A stretch of 64,000 nucleotides of DNA, taken from the NCBI RefSeq assembly GCF_040358985.1, contig NZ_CP132932.1:124001-188000 (forward strand), given 5' to 3'. Source of the stretch: Tunturibacter empetritectus. GTDB taxonomy: Bacteria > Acidobacteriota > Terriglobia > Terriglobales > Acidobacteriaceae. Under the pieces are notes generated by a model. The model was given only the letters and a program-made list of their open reading frames with translations, had not been told where the DNA came from and made no database searches. This document shows positions 25,856-34,956 of this stretch, one piece after another; the stretch's first letter is position 1, and each line of letters begins with the position of its first letter. Position numbers and translations under genes: made by a program.

Positions 25856-28800
25856 ATGAAAGTTTTTCGCTCTTCAGGCACGGTCTGGATTGCCTTTTTC
25901 TCAATTTTTGCAGTTCTCACGTTCGTCACCGTGTCGCCTGCTCTCGTTGCTCAGGACCTCACCACTTCAGCGACCCTGACCGGGACTGTCACTGACACCA
26001 CCGGCGCGGTCATCTCAGGGGCGACCGTCATCGTCTCGGGATCCGACAACGGTGTCTCCCGTGCGATCAAGACGGAGGCCAACGGCGACTTTACTGTCCC
26101 GCTGCTGCCGCCAGGACAGTACAGCCTGCAGGTTCAAATGAAGGGCTTCAAATCCTATCAGCAAAAGGGGATTACCCTCGTCGCGGAGCGCTCAGCCCAT
26201 CAGGACATCCGGCTTCCTATTGGTGCCGAAAGTGAGCAGATCGAAGTCACCAGCCAGGCGCCGCTGCTGAACACCGGCGACGCTAACCTTTCCTCCGAGA
26301 TCACCTCGAAGCAAGTCGAGGATCTCCCGCTCAACCTTCGGAACGTCATCGCTCTTGCGACCCTCAACTCCTCTGTTTCGAACACCTCGGAGAGTCAGGC
26401 GCTCGGCGAAGGCGGAACCTCCGGCAAGGCCGACCAGGACGTCTCCTTCCTCAACTTCGGCGGAGGTTTTTTTGGCACCTCAGGATATCTGATTGACGGC
26501 ATCTGGGATACGGATAGCACCTGGGGCGCTGCCATCTACGTGCCTTCTGTCGAGGCCGTCGGCGAGTTCAAGATCCAAACCAACTCCTTCACCGCCCAGA
26601 ACGGATTCAGCACCGGCAACGTCATCAATATCCAGACCAAGTCCGGCACCAGCAACTTTCATGGCGACGTCTTTGAGTTCATCCGGAACTCCGACCTGGA
26701 CGCCAACAACTACTTCAACAACCATAACGGCAGCCCGAGACAACAATTCAGGCGCAACCAGTTTGGAGTCTCCGCCGGCGGACCGCTCTACATTCCCGGA
26801 CTCTACAAGCAGCGCGACAAGACCTTCATCTTTGGCGCATACGAGGGGCTGCGTCAAGGGTCCCCGGTTAACAGCACCTTTACCGTTCCGACTGCCGCCA
26901 TGCGGACAGGCGACTTCTCGCAACTGTTGACGGGAGCGCTGGTCACGCAAACAGTAAACGGCACGACCACCAATGTTCTCGATCCTTTTGGCAACACCAT
27001 CCAGGTGAACCAGCTCTTTAATCCCGCAACCGGACGAGTTTTAACCAACGGAAGCGTCGACGCGACGGTCGGCAAGCAGGTTAGCTGCCCCGGTGGAACG
27101 GCGACCTGCTACTACCGCGATCCCTTCCAGAACAACAACGTTTCTTCATCGATTAACCCGGTCGGCGCAAAGCTCATCTCGTACTACCCCACACCGACCA
27201 ACGGCAACGTAAGCAACAACTTCTTTGCGACCGCCTCCGCCCCGACCACCTCGAACGAGTTCATCGTCCGGGTAGACCACAACTTCACCGATGCCACCCG
27301 CATGTACTTCCGCTACGCGAACAAGCACGAGCAGAAGACAAACTCGCCTACTTACTATGGCGCGAGTGATCCCGGCGGTCCAGGCAACATCCGTCCCAAC
27401 AACCGCTACAGCATCGCCACCGGCTTCAGCCATATCTTCAATGCGACCACCGCGATCAGCGCAAACGCTGGGTTCCATCGCTGGAACCAGGGCGGCCTAT
27501 ACCAAGGCTACCCATTCGACCAGACAACCCTTGGACTGCCGGCGGCCCTCAACAACGGTTCGAACCAGTTCCCTGAGATCTTTGTCGGCAACGGAGGCTC
27601 TTCGCTTGGACCCGTCCAAGGCGGATTCGGAGCCGGCATCGCGAATGTCGGCAGCGTGAGCGTGGACGCAACCAAGACGTTCAAGCAGCATGACCTCTCC
27701 TTCGGCTTTATCGACGTCGTCCTGCAGAACAACGGCAATGGTCCTGCAAATACTCAGTTCAGCTTTCAGCCGGACTACACTTCGCAGTTTCTGAACACGA
27801 GCCCGGTTGGTTCTGCAGGCTATGGATTTGCGTCGCTGCTGATCGGAACGCCAGACAGCGGAACGAACGGTAACCCTACCACCCTTAACGCCTTCCATAC
27901 CGCCCCCCAGAGGCACTACATCGGCTTTTACGGTCAAGATAATTTCAAGGTAACGAAGACAGTCGTTCTCAACCTCGGACTGCGTTACGAGTTTCAGCCT
28001 TCGTTCACGGAGCGGCATAACCGTCAGGCCTACTTCGACTACACCGGCATCAACCCCATCGGCAACTCGGTTGGACTCTCCCTTCCCGGACGAGAGGTGT
28101 ATAGCACCTCTGGCAACCGCGGCCTGAACAATCTGAATCTGACCAACGTCGCGCCGCGCTTCGGCTTTACCGACCAGCTCAACACGCACATTGTGTTGCG
28201 CGGCGGGTACGGGATATTCTTTCCTCCATCCTCCTTCGTTGGTATCCAGTCCAGCCCCGGATATAGCCAGGCGACAAACTACGACGCCAGCGATAATGGT
28301 GGTCTCACCCTCAAAACGAACCTCAGCAATCCCTTCCCCAATGGGTTGCTGGCGCCTACCGGCAACGCGCTCGGACCTTTGACCGACGTAGGGTTTAACG
28401 CAAGCACCGGGGTTCACTACAACCGCCATTCTCCCCTCCTGCAGCAGTTCTCGCTGGGAGTGCAGTATGCGTTCACAACAAACGACGTGCTGACGACGAG
28501 CTACGTTGGCAACCGCGGAACCCACCTGCTCGCCAACTACATCAACCGCACACAGCTGGATCCTTCGCTGGTTACGGCGGCGAACAATAACAATCTGGTC
28601 GCCATGGTGCCCAATCCGTTCTATGGCGTCATCAAGTCCAGCTCCTGCGGCCTCGATGCTCCCACCATTCAGCAGGCCCATCTGCTTCAGCCATTCCCGC
28701 AGTACTGCGGCGTGCAGGAGAACGAGCCTACCATCGGCGATTCGTACTACAACGCGCTCTTGATCGACTACAATCATCGCTTCCATGCGGGATTGAATGT

Positions 28801-29500
28801 CCTCGTCTCGTACACCTTTTCAAGATTCATCGATGACACCGGCGGAACGGCCGACTGGGCCTATCGGGGTAACTCGAACGGCTATCGGAACAACTACAAT
28901 CCGGGATTCGACAGGTCTGTCGACGGAACCGACCAGACCCACAGTCTGGTGGTGAACTACATCTACGAGCTCCCTGTCGGTAAAGGTAAGAAGTTTGCCG
29001 GCAACGCTGGCCGGGTTACCAACGCAGTGATTGGCGGATGGCAGGTATCAGGCATCACCACGATCAAGACGGGACTCCCGCTCAGCATCACCGGCAACAA
29101 CAACTCCAACTACTTCGGCGGCAATCAGCATGCGCAACAGATCGCGGACCCCCATGTCTCTCACCCCGGCATAGGAAGCAATACCGTTCCTGGCACCGGC
29201 ACTTGGTTCAACACTGCAGCGTTCGAGAATGCTCCCGCGTATACCCCTGGCAATACCCCTCGGTATATCTCCCGCCTGCGTTCCCCTGGTTATGATAATT
29301 GGGACGCATCGCTACAGAAGGTCTGGCAGCTCCACGACACCATCAACCTCCAGTTCCGGTCGGAGTTTTACAACCTGCCGAATCACGCGAATTTCTTTAC
29401 TCCCGATACTGGCGTGGACGACGGTGTCGGAAAGTTTGGTTATATAACCCAGGCATTCGACGCCAGATCCATCCAATTCGCTCTGAAGGTGATCTGGTAG
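25856..29500 (+). CDS. TonB-dependent receptor, Oar-like, within the cytochrome/UnbV cluster
   Basis: A 1214-residue outer-membrane receptor. The start is ATG 25856, seven bases after GGAGGAAG; TTG at 25850 overlaps the site and is unlikely. The signal peptide ends PALVAQ. The Cpd domain (TLTGTVTDTTGAVISGATV) spans about 35-125. The plug (DLPLNLRNVIALATL, GYLIDGIWDTDSTW, INIQTKSGTSNFHG) and a barrel ending FALKVIW follow. The plug motif reads LNLRN where the other receptors have LNGRN. It stands between a multihaem cytochrome gene and TPR/UnbV genes; in this setting the cargo could be a metal complex, a polymer fragment or a peptide. A weak Fur-like box upstream hints at metal control. Confidence 0.92.
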   Translation: MKVFRSSGTVWIAFFSIFAVLTFVTVSPALVAQDLTTSATLTGTVTDTTGAVISGATVIVSGSDNGVSRAIKTEANGDFTVPLLPPGQYSLQVQMKGFKSYQQKGITLVAERSAHQDIRLPIGAESEQIEVTSQAPLLNTGDANLSSEITSKQVEDLPLNLRNVIALATLNSSVSNTSESQALGEGGTSGKADQDVSFLNFGGGFFGTSGYLIDGIWDTDSTWGAAIYVPSVEAVGEFKIQTNSFTAQNGFSTGNVINIQTKSGTSNFHGDVFEFIRNSDLDANNYFNNHNGSPRQQFRRNQFGVSAGGPLYIPGLYKQRDKTFIFGAYEGLRQGSPVNSTFTVPTAAMRTGDFSQLLTGALVTQTVNGTTTNVLDPFGNTIQVNQLFNPATGRVLTNGSVDATVGKQVSCPGGTATCYYRDPFQNNNVSSSINPVGAKLISYYPTPTNGNVSNNFFATASAPTTSNEFIVRVDHNFTDATRMYFRYANKHEQKTNSPTYYGASDPGGPGNIRPNNRYSIATGFSHIFNATTAISANAGFHRWNQGGLYQGYPFDQTTLGLPAALNNGSNQFPEIFVGNGGSSLGPVQGGFGAGIANVGSVSVDATKTFKQHDLSFGFIDVVLQNNGNGPANTQFSFQPDYTSQFLNTSPVGSAGYGFASLLIGTPDSGTNGNPTTLNAFHTAPQRHYIGFYGQDNFKVTKTVVLNLGLRYEFQPSFTERHNRQAYFDYTGINPIGNSVGLSLPGREVYSTSGNRGLNNLNLTNVAPRFGFTDQLNTHIVLRGGYGIFFPPSSFVGIQSSPGYSQATNYDASDNGGLTLKTNLSNPFPNGLLAPTGNALGPLTDVGFNASTGVHYNRHSPLLQQFSLGVQYAFTTNDVLTTSYVGNRGTHLLANYINRTQLDPSLVTAANNNNLVAMVPNPFYGVIKSSSCGLDAPTIQQAHLLQPFPQYCGVQENEPTIGDSYYNALLIDYNHRFHAGLNVLVSYTFSRFIDDTGGTADWAYRGNSNGYRNNYNPGFDRSVDGTDQTHSLVVNYIYELPVGKGKKFAGNAGRVTNAVIGGWQVSGITTIKTGLPLSITGNNNSNYFGGNQHAQQIADPHVSHPGIGSNTVPGTGTWFNTAAFENAPAYTPGNTPRYISRLRSPGYDNWDASLQKVWQLHDTINLQFRSEFYNLPNHANFFTPDTGVDDGVGKFGYITQAFDARSIQFALKVIW

Positions 29501-29512
29501 ATTGGTCGTCTG

Positions 29513-31111
29513 ATGCGGCTGTCTCAACTTGTTCGGCGTGTTGCGTTCTCGTTGTCGCTCTTCGCCGGTGTGCTTTGTGCCTGTCCCTTGCGCGGCCAGG
29601 CACAAGATCTCGACGGACTGCTTGAGAGGGCGCGCGCCGCTCAGTCTTCCGGAGAGTACGCTGAAGCTGCGGCCATCTACGCTCGCGCCACAACTCTCGC
29701 TCCTGCCACGCCTGAGCTGTGGTCTAACCGCGGCGTCATGGAGTATCTAGCCGGCGAGATTGGCCCTTCCGTCATCAGTCTGAAGCACGCTCTGCGGCTG
29801 AGACCGACCCTCTATATTCCCATGCTCTTTCTCGGCAAGGGGTATATCCAGTCCGGCAAGCCCGAATTGGCCGTGCCCTATCTCAACAAAGCGCACACCC
29901 TTCAGCCCAGCGATCCCGAAGTCCTTCTCACTCTCGCCAAAGCCAACGCTGTCCTGAACAAACCCCGCGAGGCAGAGTCTGCCTATGCCACTGCCGCCCG
30001 CCTCACTCCAGATAACCCGGCCGCATGGCTCGGCCTCGGCACCGCGTCGCTCAACGTCATCGCCGCCGATGGCCAGGACTTAGCCACGATCCAGCCGCAA
30101 TCTGTTTGGGCCCGCGCGCTCTTCGCCGACGAGCTCCTCGCCCAGGGCCGTCCTCTTGAAGCCGTAGACACCTACAACCGCGCGCTCGCCAAAGCCACTC
30201 CTGCCCAGCACGCTACGCTTGCCCGCACAGTAAGCTGGCTTGAATCGCACCCCGATCTCTTTCCTATTCCCGCAAACTCGCAAACTGCCTTGCAGAAGCT
30301 CGACGAGCAACTCAGCTCTGCCCTCAATAAAGCGTCATTGGCCGCCTGCGATGCTACTGCCGCTCTGCTCGACGCAGCAGCCTGCGCCTTCTGGGCAGGC
30401 GACTACGAACACAGCGCCGCGCAGGCAGACGAAGCTCTGAAGCGTTCCCCGCAAGAACCCCAAGCCCTCTACTGGTCCATCAAATCGAATGAGCGCATGG
30501 CCGTAGCCGCCCTCGCTCGCTTTGAAGATCTCGCCCCGCACTCCGCCGCCAGCTTCGACATGGTGGGCGACCTCTACCGTGACCAGCGTCAGATGGATAG
30601 TGCCCTCGGCGAATACCGGAAGGCCCTCGAAGTTGATCCCCACGACCCCGGGGCTCTTCTCGGCTCAGTCGTCGCTGACATTGGCACGAGCCGGCTCGAC
30701 GAAGCCGCCGCTACCGACAGGCTCGCTCTCGCCGACCGCCCGCAGGACCCGCAATTAAACCTCCTCATGGCCGAAATCCTGGCTGCCAACTTCCACTACG
30801 TCGAAGCCCGGCCCTATCTCGCGAAGTGCGCTGCCGGACCCCCCGAGATGCAGCCCCGAGTCCACCTCCTGCTCGCCCACGCCGACGCCAAGGAAGGCAG
30901 CATTGAGGCTGCCATACGGGAGTATCAACTCGCTCTTCCCGGAGATCAGGACGGCAGCATCCACTTTCAGCTCTCACGTCTTTACCGCAAGACCGGCAAC
31001 GTCGTCCTCGCTCAGAAGGCAGAAGACCAGGCTAAGGCTCTCATCGCGCAACGCCGAGCGAACGCCAACATCGAAATGCGCGAGATGACTGGCGGATCTT
31101 CCTTGCAGTGA
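29513..31111 (+). CDS. Secreted tetratricopeptide-repeat protein
   Basis: A 532-residue protein with a signal peptide (about 1-30, ending GQAQ) and then TPR units almost throughout: EYAEAAAIYARATTLAPATP, a unit around PELAVPYLNKAHTLQPSDP and one around DSALGEYRKALEVDPHDPG are clear examples. A stretch at about 255-310 (SSALNKASLAACDATAALLD) breaks the pattern and contains paired cysteines. There is no catalytic motif. It begins 12 bp after the receptor and ends 20 bp before the UnbV protein. A periplasmic scaffold or partner-binding role is the reasonable reading. Confidence 0.85.
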   Translation: MRLSQLVRRVAFSLSLFAGVLCACPLRGQAQDLDGLLERARAAQSSGEYAEAAAIYARATTLAPATPELWSNRGVMEYLAGEIGPSVISLKHALRLRPTLYIPMLFLGKGYIQSGKPELAVPYLNKAHTLQPSDPEVLLTLAKANAVLNKPREAESAYATAARLTPDNPAAWLGLGTASLNVIAADGQDLATIQPQSVWARALFADELLAQGRPLEAVDTYNRALAKATPAQHATLARTVSWLESHPDLFPIPANSQTALQKLDEQLSSALNKASLAACDATAALLDAAACAFWAGDYEHSAAQADEALKRSPQEPQALYWSIKSNERMAVAALARFEDLAPHSAASFDMVGDLYRDQRQMDSALGEYRKALEVDPHDPGALLGSVVADIGTSRLDEAAATDRLALADRPQDPQLNLLMAEILAANFHYVEARPYLAKCAAGPPEMQPRVHLLLAHADAKEGSIEAAIREYQLALPGDQDGSIHFQLSRLYRKTGNVVLAQKAEDQAKALIAQRRANANIEMREMTGGSSLQ

Positions 31112-31131
31112 CTTCCTGAGCTTAAGACTCA

Positions 31132-34100
31132 ATGACCGAAAACGTACATCCCACCTCGGACCTTCCCGATCCCGCCTCTTCGACGTGGTTCTCCCGCCGA
31201 TCGTTCGTTCGCTCCGGAGGTATCGTTCTCGCGCTGCGTGCGGCCAAACTCCGCGCAGCGCTGTTGCTTCCGCCGCCACCTCTATCTCCCCCATGCCTGG
31301 TAACCTCGCGAACGCTCTACCCTCTGCTGCTCGAACGCTTCATCTCCAAACTCGATCCTGCAGCAGACATCTTTGTCTGTGAGCAATATGCTGTCGACAT
31401 TATTGAAGTGCTGGATTCATGGGTCGCCTCAATATATGCCGAGACATCTGTAATCGGTGCAATACGCACTCATCTCGCGGAATCGCTCATAGCCTGCTCG
31501 ATGGCTCAATTCCAAACGGTCCCACTTCGCAACTCCGGCGCGCTTCACATCGAGCGCCGCAGCTTCCAAGTCTCGCAAAGCAGCAGCCCAGAGAAATTCC
31601 TCGCCGAACTGGCCATATACCTCGCTCCCTTCGCCAAGATTGAAACCCTTGAGCTCGACCTCTGCGACATCCGCATCGCAACGACCTCTCCGCTAACCAT
31701 CGACACGGACATCCGCTACAACTTTGTCGGAAAAACACACGATGGCGCACGCGAACAACGGGTTGGAGCGTGGAAGCTAGTGTGGGCAAGAGAAGACGCT
31801 GCCGAGTGGAAGATCACGCACTGGGCTGCCGATCCCGAACTCCGAAGCCGCCTTACTGGCCCCGGCTTCACCGAGATCACAGGCCGCTGCCTCTCCCCGA
31901 GCACACAGTTGTCGCTTGGTATCGACGCATGTCGCACCGCGCTCGACGGTGCTACCGGCATCGACGTCTATGGAAACCACGGCATCGCCGTCGGTGACAT
32001 TGACGCAAGCGGATACGACAGCCTCTACGTCTGCCAGCCCGCCGGTCTTCCTAACCGCCTCTATCACAACCGAGGCGATGGCACCTTTGAAGACATCACC
32101 GAAGCCTCCGGCACCGGCATCCTCGACGGCACCGCCTCTGCACTCCTCGCAGATTTCCGAAACCGTGGGCGGCAGGACCTCCTCGTCGTCCGCACCGGCG
32201 GCGTCCTTCTCTTCGAGAACCTGGGCAATGGCCGCTTCGAACCCCGCCCTGATGCCTTCCACTTCGGCCGGCTGCCGCAAGGCACCTTTACCAGCGCGGC
32301 GATTGTGGACTACAACCGCGATGGCCTCCTCGATGTCTATCTCTGCACTTACAGTTACTACAAGGGCCTGAACCATCACCAGTTTCCCGCGCCTTACTAT
32401 GACGCGCAGAATGGGCCGCCAAACTTCCTCTTCCGCAACCGCGGTGACGGAACCTTCGAAGACGTCACTGTCTCAAGCGGCATGGACCAGAACAATAACC
32501 GCTTTAGCTTCGCCGCCGCCTGGTGCGATTACGACAACGATGGTTGGCCCGATCTGTATGTCGCCAACGACTTCGGCCGCAAGAATCTTTACCGCAACAA
32601 CGGCGACGGCACCTTCACCGACATCGCCGCCAAAGCAGGGGTCGAAGATTACGGGCCAGGCATGAGTGTTTGCTGGATCGACCACGACAATGATGGTCTT
32701 CAGGACCTCTACGTTGCCAATATGTGGCTCGCCGAAGGCAACCGCATCACCGCCGACGATCAGTTCCTTCCCGGCGTCGATTCCACTATCCGCGCGCTCT
32801 ATCGCAAGCACAACGCCGGCAACTCGCTCTATCGCAACAACGGCGATGGCAGCTTTGCCGACCGGACCACCCATGCCGGATCGGCCAAGTGCGGCTGGTC
32901 ATGGTCGAGCGCATCATGGGACTTCGACAACAATGGCTGGGCGGATCTCTACGTCGCCAACGGCTTTGTCTCCAGTCCCAACCACTATGACCTACAGAGC
33001 TTCTTCTGGCGGCAGGTCGCGCAACGCTCCGCTACCTCCGCCGGAGCATCGCCCGAGTACGAACTCGCCTGGAACGCCATCAACGAGCTTCTCCGCTCGG
33101 GCTACTCCTGGAGTGGTTACCAGCGCAACGTCTTCTTCGCCAACAACCGTGATGGCACGTTCTCGGAGGTCTCCGGCGCGGTCGGTCTCGACCTCATCGA
33201 CGACGCTCGCGCCTTCTCGCTCAGCGACTTCGACCACGACGGCCGCCTCGAAGTGGTCCTCAAAAACCGCACAGGCCCACAGCTGCGCCTACTCCGCAAC
33301 GACCTCGAAGACATCGGCAACTCGATCGTCCTTCGCCTCACCGGACACACCAGCAACCGCGACGCAATCGGCGCGACCGTCACTATCGAGTCCGGCGCGC
33401 AACGCCAGACTAAGTTCATCTCCGCAGGCAGCGGCTTCGCCTCGCAGCACACGAAGGAACTGTCCTTCGGCCTCGGCAGCGCATCGGGACCGATCTCCAT
33501 CTCCATCTGCTGGCCCACCGGCAACGTCGATCGCTACGACGGCCTCCCAATCGACCATCGCATTCAGATCGATGAAGGCACGCCAACCTTCAAAGCAGAA
33601 CCCTATCGATCCATTCCATCGCACACCGCCTCTGCTCCGCCTCCCTCGCAGCTATCCGCACAAGTTGATACGAGGCTGGCCACATGGTTGATCGCCCCGC
33701 TCTTCGGCCCCGCCCTCAAGCTTCCCGACAGCACCGGCGATATCCATCAACTCAGCGATCTCAAGGGAAGGAAAGTCCTCCTCACCTTCCTCGGCGCGGA
33801 TTGCACCGCGAAACAAGACAGCCGCAGACAGCTCGAACACCTCACGCAAGCCTCTGCGGCATTCACTAGTGCTAACCTCGCGCTCTTCGTTGTCTCCGCA
33901 TCTTCCGATAAAGAGCTATCCGCAACCGCCTTCGCAACCTCCGCATTCCCCATCCACATCGCCACTGAAAGCGAACTCGGCCCCTGGAACATCCAGTACC
34001 GATACCTCTTCGATCGCCGCCGCGACATGCCCTTGCCCGTCTCCTTCCTCCTCGACGTGCAGGGCGCGATCGTCCGCGTCTACACCGGCCTCGTCGCCGC

Positions 34101-34956
34101 GCAGGAAGTCATCACCGACGCCAACTCCGCGCCGCGCACGTCTGACGAGTTCCTCGCTCATGCCATGCCGTTTCCCGGCCCCTACTACGGCGCTCCCATG
34201 CAGCACGACTACCTCACCTTCGGCATCGCCTTCTCCGAGTACGGCCATGAGGAAGCCGCCCAGTTCGCCTTCCTCCGCGCCATCGACGCCGATCCCAACA
34301 ACCAGCTTGCCTGGTTCAACCTCGGCACCATCTTCCTCAACCGCAAGCTCTACCCCGAGGCCCGCAAGTATCTCACCGAAGCGACGCGCCTCAACCCGCA
34401 AGACTCAGACGCCTGGAACAACCTCGGCACAGTCTCTGGCTCCGAGCAGAGGTATGACGAGGCTCTCGATGAGTTCCGCCGCGCCGCGGTCATCAATCCG
34501 CACCACGCCAACGCGATCGAAAACATGATGCGCATATACCAGTTTCAGAACCGCGCCGCCGAAGCCCAGAGGATCCTTGAAGAGCTGATCGCCACCGCGC
34601 CTGGCGTCGCCCAGCTTCATCTCGACCTCTCCGTGACACTGGTCGCGCAGAACGACTTGAAGCACGCCCGCGAAGAACTCGAAACCACAATCCGTCTTGA
34701 CCCTCGCAACCCCGACGCTATCAATAATCTCGGCGCCGTCCTGCTCCGCCTCGGCCTGACCGACCAAGCGCTGGAGCAGTTCGAGCGCTGCCGCCGGCTC
34801 GCTCCGGACTTTGACCGCGCCGCGATCAACGCCGCGGCCCTCTACAACCGCGCCGGCCAGCGCGATCGTTCCCGCGAGATCCTTACTACCTTCCTTACCC
34901 GCCATCCGGGCAACGCCGCCGTGCAATCCGCGCTCGACAGGATGGGAACGCCATGA
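31132..34956 (+). CDS. Composite FG-GAP/ASPIC-UnbV protein with peroxiredoxin-like and TPR domains
   Basis: A 1274-residue exported protein. The N-terminus has a twin-arginine-like signal (FSRRSFVRSGG). Residues about 60-240 resemble an NTF2/SnoaL-like fold (GAWKLVWAREDAAEWKITHW). A CRTAC1-type beta-propeller of FG-GAP repeats follows, with calcium-type loops such as DYNRDGLLD, DYDNDGWPD, DHDNDGLQD and DFDNNGWAD. Then come an ASPIC/UnbV domain (about 730-815), a thioredoxin-like domain (about 850-1000) and TPR units to the end. The thioredoxin-like part has one cysteine (GADCTAKQD) and no CxxC, so it would be peroxiredoxin-like if active. The next gene overlaps by four bases (ATGA). Confidence 0.85.
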   Translation: MTENVHPTSDLPDPASSTWFSRRSFVRSGGIVLALRAAKLRAALLLPPPPLSPPCLVTSRTLYPLLLERFISKLDPAADIFVCEQYAVDIIEVLDSWVASIYAETSVIGAIRTHLAESLIACSMAQFQTVPLRNSGALHIERRSFQVSQSSSPEKFLAELAIYLAPFAKIETLELDLCDIRIATTSPLTIDTDIRYNFVGKTHDGAREQRVGAWKLVWAREDAAEWKITHWAADPELRSRLTGPGFTEITGRCLSPSTQLSLGIDACRTALDGATGIDVYGNHGIAVGDIDASGYDSLYVCQPAGLPNRLYHNRGDGTFEDITEASGTGILDGTASALLADFRNRGRQDLLVVRTGGVLLFENLGNGRFEPRPDAFHFGRLPQGTFTSAAIVDYNRDGLLDVYLCTYSYYKGLNHHQFPAPYYDAQNGPPNFLFRNRGDGTFEDVTVSSGMDQNNNRFSFAAAWCDYDNDGWPDLYVANDFGRKNLYRNNGDGTFTDIAAKAGVEDYGPGMSVCWIDHDNDGLQDLYVANMWLAEGNRITADDQFLPGVDSTIRALYRKHNAGNSLYRNNGDGSFADRTTHAGSAKCGWSWSSASWDFDNNGWADLYVANGFVSSPNHYDLQSFFWRQVAQRSATSAGASPEYELAWNAINELLRSGYSWSGYQRNVFFANNRDGTFSEVSGAVGLDLIDDARAFSLSDFDHDGRLEVVLKNRTGPQLRLLRNDLEDIGNSIVLRLTGHTSNRDAIGATVTIESGAQRQTKFISAGSGFASQHTKELSFGLGSASGPISISICWPTGNVDRYDGLPIDHRIQIDEGTPTFKAEPYRSIPSHTASAPPPSQLSAQVDTRLATWLIAPLFGPALKLPDSTGDIHQLSDLKGRKVLLTFLGADCTAKQDSRRQLEHLTQASAAFTSANLALFVVSASSDKELSATAFATSAFPIHIATESELGPWNIQYRYLFDRRRDMPLPVSFLLDVQGAIVRVYTGLVAAQEVITDANSAPRTSDEFLAHAMPFPGPYYGAPMQHDYLTFGIAFSEYGHEEAAQFAFLRAIDADPNNQLAWFNLGTIFLNRKLYPEARKYLTEATRLNPQDSDAWNNLGTVSGSEQRYDEALDEFRRAAVINPHHANAIENMMRIYQFQNRAAEAQRILEELIATAPGVAQLHLDLSVTLVAQNDLKHAREELETTIRLDPRNPDAINNLGAVLLRLGLTDQALEQFERCRRLAPDFDRAAINAAALYNRAGQRDRSREILTTFLTRHPGNAAVQSALDRMGTP

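Noticed and set aside
27497..28786. 429-codon open frame on the minus strand
   Set aside because: Antisense to the receptor at 25856-29500; valine/arginine-rich product without motifs.
32666..33691. 341-codon plus-strand frame
   Set aside because: Offset frame inside the FG-GAP/UnbV gene; extreme Ser/Thr/Arg/Pro content typical of a shifted GC-rich gene.
33916..34401. 161-codon minus-strand frame rich in Glu, Gly and Val
   Set aside because: Antisense to the thioredoxin-like/TPR part of the UnbV protein; no domain recognised.
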